Source of the DNA: Mariprofundus sp.
GTDB taxonomy: Bacteria > Pseudomonadota > Zetaproteobacteria > Mariprofundales > Mariprofundaceae
Assembly: GCA_030951095.1 (NCBI GenBank)
Contig: JAUZQI010000111.1
Location: 1 to 9,624 of the forward strand
DNA length: 9,624 nt
Direction: 5' to 3'
Part shown: one piece after another, positions 7,006-9,624 of the stretch
How the letters are laid out: every line of letters starts with the position of its first letter
Position numbering within the stretch: position 1 is the first letter of the stretch
Program-made: the position numbers and the translations under genes
Notes under the pieces: model-generated
The model's input: only the letters and a program-made list of their open reading frames with translations
Database searches by the model: none
Told to the model about the DNA's origin: nothing

Positions 7006-7927
7006 GTGTTCCTACAAGTTCGGCATAGGTGGCCATGTGATGTTTTTCGAGATATTCACTTATACCATCCAGTATTTTTTTGCACAATAGCGGCTCATAG
7101 AACAGGCCGGTTCCGAGTCCAATAGCATCGGAGCCGACAATAGCAAATTCAATGGCATCTTTGGCAGACGTAATGCCACCCTGGCCAAGAATTGGTATGC
7201 CGTGTTTGGCAGCAATGGCACGGGTTTGATGGATTTTCCACAGTGCCACCGGTTTAATGGCCGGGCCGGACAGGCCGCCGGAGACATTGGCAATGACCGG
7301 GGAGCGCCGCTCGATATCGACCGCCATGCCGACCAGTGTATTGATAACGGACAATCCATCAGTTCCCGCTTCAATGACATAACGTGCGGTTTCCGCAATA
7401 TCAGCACTGTTTGGGGACAGTTTGGTAATTAACGGTTTGCTGGTCATCGGACGCATAGCCTCGACAACGCGCGCCGCCATGGCTGGGTTATTGCCAAAAT
7501 GCACGCCGCCTTCCTTGACATTGGGGCAGGAGATATTGATTTCGATGGCCGTAACGGGCGAATCATCGAAAATTCGGGCAACTTCGGCATATTCTTCGGG
7601 GCTGGTGCCATTGGCGTTGGCCCAAAACTGTGTTTCGGTATGCGGTAATCTGGGCAGGATATGATCCACCACGTAACGCGCGCCCGGATTCTGCAAGCCG
7701 ATGGCATTGAGCATGCCGGATGGCGTTTCATAGATGCGGTGGGGTGCATTGCCGAGTCGTGGCTCCAGTGTTGTGCCTTTCAGAATTACAGCACCGACAT
7801 CGTGATTATCCCAACCTTCGATGCGAGTATATTCATCGCCGAAACCGACACAGCCGGAAAGTAAAACGAGTGGCGTTTGCAGCGTGAGTCCGGCAAAGCG
7901 GACCGAGAAATCAACTGTAGAATACAT
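6989..7927 (-). CDS. pyrD: Dihydroorotate dehydrogenase, class 1B catalytic subunit type
   Basis: This FMN enzyme oxidises dihydroorotate to orotate in pyrimidine synthesis. From ATG 7927 it has 312 residues, starting MYSTVDFSVRFAGLTLQTP, the usual class 1B opening. Further signatures are KGTTLEPRLGN, METPSG/MLNAIGLQNPG-like segments, the active-site EINISCPNVKEGG with its catalytic cysteine, KLSPN, INTLVGMAVDIE, NVSGGLSGPAIKP, and GQGGITSAKDAIEF and IGLGTGLF at the FMN phosphate. Class 1B enzymes normally pair with the iron-sulfur/FAD subunit PyrK, which is not in this window. An in-frame ATG at 7987 would add 20 residues, but the -10 at 7999-8004 would then leave almost no leader. Neither start has a clear ribosome site. 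The gene leads the pyrD-nuclease-M48 operon. Confidence 0.93.
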   Translation of the reverse strand: MYSTVDFSVRFAGLTLQTPLVLLSGCVGFGDEYTRIEGWDNHDVGAVILKGTTLEPRLGNAPHRIYETPSGMLNAIGLQNPGARYVVDHILPRLPHTETQFWANANGTSPEEYAEVARIFDDSPVTAIEINISCPNVKEGGVHFGNNPAMAARVVEAMRPMTSKPLITKLSPNSADIAETARYVIEAGTDGLSVINTLVGMAVDIERRSPVIANVSGGLSGPAIKPVALWKIHQTRAIAAKHGIPILGQGGITSAKDAIEFAIVGSDAIGLGTGLFYEPLLCKKILDGISEYLEKHHMATYAELVGTLATSH

Positions 7928-7998
7928 GCCCGTAGCATAGCGCTGTATTTCTTTGAGGCCTACCCTGGGTTCATCCGGCGTATTCATGATTAAGCCGG

Positions 7999-8023
7999 AT
8001 TATAGTTTTGAATCTGCTATAAT
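7999..8023. promoter_or_regulatory. Back-to-back -10 boxes: divergent promoters for pyrD and the SYLF gene
   Basis: On the plus strand, TATAAT at 8018-8023 is preceded by TG one base upstream (8015-8016), forming an extended -10 that compensates for a poor -35; transcription would start near 8030 toward the SYLF gene. On the minus strand, a second perfect TATAAT occupies 8004-7999 facing pyrD. The two boxes are inverted and separated by 13 bases, so each lies in the other's upstream promoter region and the two promoters may compete. Start sites are inferred from spacing only. Confidence 0.65.
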
Positions 8024-8035
8024 AGCGTGAAGAAG

Positions 8036-8196
8036 GAGCTACTTGCAAAAGTCTGGGTGGATAAGATGCAATTCCACTTTGAGTGGATTTTCAGGTTGGA
8101 TTGAGGGACATGGTGGTTCCATGCCTCGAAGATTCAGCTTGGAAATACGCCGAAGTGGGGAGGCAGATTGCCGCTCACGACTTTTGCAAATGGCTC
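8036..8196 (+). repeat. 161-bp palindromic MITE-like element, copy 2
   Basis: Its ends are GAGCT plus ACTTGCAAAAGTC at 8036-8053, and GACTTTTGCAAATGGCTC at 8179-8196. It is flanked by an exact GAAG duplication at 8032-8035 and 8197-8200. It is exactly 161 bp, like copy 1. The centre (8116) lies in the loop of a CATGG/CCATG hairpin (8109-8113 and 8119-8123), and the halves are imperfectly complementary outward from there. It is the most diverged of the three copies in sequence but keeps the best-defined ends. Removing it and one GAAG joins the extended -10 promoter directly to the SYLF ribosome site, so it inserted into that gene's 5' leader. Confidence 0.88.
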
Positions 8197-8224
8197 GAAG
8201 GATTGACCCACCAAGGAGGTTCTC

Positions 8225-8917
8225 ATGTTACGTCTGTTTCCATTCATACCGATGCTGCTGTGTTCGCTATTTATTGTTGCTTTACCGGCCTTGGCTGATG
8301 ATGCGTCTGATGCTCGGGACAAGGTGGCCGATGCCACTGATGTGATCAACGAGATTATGGCTAGCCCGGACAAGGGTATTCCGCGTGATTTATTGAGGAA
8401 ATCTGCCGGTGTGGCAATTTTCCCCGGCGTGGTAAAAGCCGGTTTCGTGTTTGGTGGTGAATATGGGCGGGGAGTAATTTTACATCATGATGTCCGTCAT
8501 AATCGCTGGTCAGCACCGGCATTTTTTTCCATTGCGGCAGGTTCTGTCGGCTGGCAGATCGGTGCCCAGTCTACCGATCTGGTGCTTTTGATTCGCAGTG
8601 AACGCGGGTTGAAAGCAATGCTGAGAAATGAATTCAAACTTGGCGCTGATGCCTCGGTTGCAGCCGGGCCGGTTGGCCGCAAGGCGCAGGCAGGCACCGA
8701 TATCGAGCTGAAGACAGAGGTGTGGTCCTATTCTCGCAGCAGAGGGCTGTTTGTCGGTCTGTCGCTTGAGGGTGCCAAACTCAACTCGCTGAGCGATTAC
8801 AATCGCGGTTATTTTGGTAAGTCATTGAGCGCCCGGGAAATTCTGCTTGATCACAAAGGCATGGTTAGCGGCCCTGCCCGGAAACTGATAGAGGCTCTTC
8901 AGCATTTTTCACGTTAG
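8225..8917 (+). CDS. SYLF-domain (YSC84-like) secreted protein
   Basis: The 230-residue protein has a Sec-type signal peptide (basic start, hydrophobic 6-20, cleavage probably after ALA at 22-24). A SYLF/YSC84-like domain then covers nearly all the rest. Typical segments are SAGVAIFPGVVKAGFVFGGEYGRGVIL (60-86), WSAPAFFSIAAGSVGWQIGAQSTDLVLLI (95-123), FKLGADASVAAGPVGRKAQAGTD (137-159), and VWSYSRSRGLFVGLSLEGAKL (166-186). In eukaryotes this domain binds phosphoinositides; bacterial members are envelope proteins of uncertain role, so lipid binding is a family-based inference. AAGGAGGT (8213-8220) four bases before the ATG is a near-ideal ribosome site. Its presumed promoter is the extended -10 at 8015-8023, with the 161-bp element interposed. 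A long palindrome follows its stop. Confidence 0.92.
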   Translation: MLRLFPFIPMLLCSLFIVALPALADDASDARDKVADATDVINEIMASPDKGIPRDLLRKSAGVAIFPGVVKAGFVFGGEYGRGVILHHDVRHNRWSAPAFFSIAAGSVGWQIGAQSTDLVLLIRSERGLKAMLRNEFKLGADASVAAGPVGRKAQAGTDIELKTEVWSYSRSRGLFVGLSLEGAKLNSLSDYNRGYFGKSLSAREILLDHKGMVSGPARKLIEALQHFSR

Positions 8918-8940
8918 GGAAGTGCTGATTAAATATGGTT

Positions 8941-9058
8941 TGATGAGATCGCAATGCGAAATGGAGGAGTTCAAGGCAAAGATTGCAAGGCATAGCACCG
9001 CTATGGCTCAAATCTTTAACGAAGAAATTGTTCATTTCACATGCAGGATCTTGAATCA
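8941..9058. repeat. 118-bp imperfect palindrome after the SYLF gene
   Basis: Complementary arm pairs share a centre near 8998. From outside in they are TGAT/ATCA (8941-8944 and 9055-9058), GATC/GATC (8947-8950 and 9047-9050), GAAATG/CATTTC (8958-8963 and 9033-9038), AAAGATT/AATCTTT (8978-8984 and 9011-9017), and CATAGC/GCTATG (8991-8996 and 9000-9005) around a 3-base loop ACC. It differs in sequence from the 161-bp elements. It could act as a transcript-end structure for the SYLF gene or be a dispersed repeat; there is no terminal U tract. Its pattern looks like repeats I believe occur in other proteobacteria, but I cannot verify that. Confidence 0.7.
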
Positions 9059-9064
9059 TGGCCC

Positions 9065-9221
9065 GAACTATTCATGAATTGCGACTCAAGTCGCGTTGCA
9101 ATCCCACTTCGAGTGAATTTTTTGAATGAGGAGCATGGTGGTTCCATTCTCCGAAATTCCAGTTCAACAATGCGCCGGAGTGGGGAAGTAAATCGCCGTT
9201 CACGACTTTTGCAAGTGGCTC
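9065..9221 (+). repeat. Palindromic MITE-like element, copy 3, with eroded left end
   Basis: The right half (9143-9221) is identical over 79 bases to the reverse complement of 3606-3684, ending GACTTTTGCAAGTGGCTC. The middle keeps the ATGGTGGTTCCAT loop (9135-9147) and a 21-base match to copy 1 around 9095-9115. The left end begins GAACTA as in inverted copy 1, but the ACTTGCAAAAGTC repeat is gone. In its place are two small palindromes, ATTCATGAAT (9070-9079) and GCGACTCAAGTCGC (9081-9094). No flanking duplication is visible. Length is 157 bases, mainly because of a 5-base deletion relative to copy 1. Confidence 0.82.
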
Positions 9222-9296
9222 TAAATACTCAGCATATCAATGTCGGATATTGTTACGATGAGGCTTGTCAGAAGTCCCGATATCTGGAGGCTGCGC

Positions 9297-9332
9297 ATGA
9301 TTGCAGAATTTGAGGGTGTATCAGGAATATGA
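9297..9332 (+). CDS. Possible 11-residue leader ORF overlapping the next start
   Basis: An ATG at 9297 has a strong GGAGG site (9286-9290) six bases upstream and reads MIAEFEGVSGI before a TGA at 9330-9332. That stop overlaps the following gene's ATG as ATGA, the arrangement used for translational coupling. The frame is also open upstream to an ATG at 9240 (30 residues in all), but that start has no ribosome site. This may be a leader peptide that delivers ribosomes to the downstream gene, whose own ribosome site (AGGA) is very close to its ATG. No function of the peptide itself is suggested. Confidence 0.4.
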   Translation: MIAEFEGVSGI

Positions 9333-9624
9333 ACAAGGTTGTGGCAGTGGATGAAAAAGTGATCTATCGGGGTATACGCTGGAAATTGATGGTGGCGATG
9401 GTCGGTATGATCGTGACCATCGTGGTGCTGTTAACGCTGTTGCAGGTAAATGCGCAGCGCCACAGCCTGAAAGGCGCGTTGGCGATGCATAGTACGTTTC
9501 TTGATGAGCAAGTGAATAAAAAAGCGGTAAAGGCGGCAAATCAGATGTCTGGCCATGTCGAGAACCTTATTTCGACACACAGGCTCGCTCTGGTGAATGA
9601 GTTTTTGCAGGATGTCGTGCGCGA
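9329..9624 (+). CDS. N-terminal part of a membrane sensor-like protein (cut by window edge)
   Basis: Ninety-eight codons are present before the right edge. A short cytoplasmic start (MNKVVAVDEKVIYRGIRWK) leads into one membrane segment at about 19-40 (LMVAMVGMIVTIVVLLTLL). A charged, helical, presumably periplasmic stretch follows, QVNAQRHSLKGALAMHSTFLDEQVNKKAVKAANQMSGHVENLIS, continuing to VNEFLQDVVR. This topology is typical of the sensor region of histidine kinases, cyclases, diguanylate cyclases or chemoreceptors. The output domain is not visible, so the class cannot be named. An in-frame TGA at 9311 fixes the ATG at 9329 as the first ATG start. Confidence 0.75.
   Translation, partial: MNKVVAVDEKVIYRGIRWKLMVAMVGMIVTIVVLLTLLQVNAQRHSLKGALAMHSTFLDEQVNKKAVKAANQMSGHVENLISTHRLALVNEFLQDVVR

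Larger units (their letters stand above)
8918..9328. other. About 410-bp gap with no full-size gene
   Basis: Between the SYLF stop and the sensor start there is no convincing full-size gene. It holds, in order, a short segment (8918-8940), the 118-bp palindrome (8941-9058), the third 161-bp-type element (9065-9221), and a 107-bp leader with the tiny coupled ORF. Open frames that cross it run through the repeats and resemble no known protein. No clear -35/-10 pair was found for the sensor gene. Confidence 0.6.

Noticed and set aside
8043..8345. Plus-strand 100-residue frame running from copy 2 into the SYLF gene
   Set aside because: It consists of repeat sequence and an out-of-frame SYLF segment, with no family resemblance.
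3606..9221. CRISPR array or REP-type repeats
   Set aside because: Copies are 157-161 bp, widely spaced, in both orientations and have transposon-like ends with target duplications; there are no regularly spaced short repeats or cas genes.
9209..9238. Outward promoter using TTGCAA of the terminal repeat as a -35
   Set aside because: The best -10 at proper spacing (CATATC) matches only three of six consensus positions, and the equivalents at copies 1 and 2 are worse.
9041..9313. 90-residue frame across copy 3
   Set aside because: It reads through the palindromic element and its flanks; no protein family or ribosome site supports it.

Overview
The window looks like chromosomal sequence from a Gram-negative proteobacterium. 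The evidence is a gammaproteobacterial-type DapE, a YffB-type ArsC-family protein, an M48 lipoprotein with a lipobox, a SYLF protein with a Sec signal, and moderate base composition. No rRNA or tRNA is present to fix the clade. Dihydroorotate dehydrogenase is of the class 1B type, which is unusual for a typical gammaproteobacterium, so another proteobacterial class is possible.

Layout. (1) Positions 1-1860, minus strand: a tightly coupled dapE-queF-dapF operon with 4-base ATGA overlaps at both junctions. It combines the meso-diaminopimelate/lysine pathway with queuosine precursor reduction; dapF runs off the left edge. (2) Positions 2049-4768, plus strand: an orphan RibD C-terminal-type reductase, a short membrane-anchored PAS protein, a YffB/Spx-like ArsC-family protein, and an alpha/beta hydrolase read from a TTG codon overlapping the preceding stop. 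(3) Positions 4752-7987, minus strand: pyrD (class 1B), a secreted thermonuclease-like protein, and an M48 lipoprotein, in that transcriptional order with overlapping or nearly abutting ends. This operon converges on the hydrolase with a 17-base 3' overlap. (4) Positions 7988-9624, plus strand: a SYLF/YSC84 lipoprotein-like secreted protein, then about 410 bases without a convincing full-size gene, then the start of a membrane sensor-like protein cut by the right edge.

The most interesting content is non-coding. Three copies of a roughly 161-bp palindromic, MITE-like element lie at 3606-3766 (inverted), 8036-8196 and 9065-9221. The terminal inverted repeats are about 18 bp, and the first two copies are each exactly 161 bp with 4-bp flanking duplications (AAAG and GAAG). 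Each element is self-complementary along its length, with the loop at its centre, and each lies in the 5' leader of a plus-strand gene. At 8036 the element starts only 12 bases after an extended -10 promoter. One half of copy 1 and copy 3 is identical over 79 bases, while the opposite end of copy 3 is eroded. A second, unrelated imperfect palindrome of about 118 bp (8941-9058) follows the SYLF gene.

The genes are housekeeping or general accessory functions: cell-wall and lysine precursor synthesis, tRNA modification, pyrimidine synthesis, envelope proteolysis and signalling. No defence system, CRISPR array or complete transposase gene is visible.
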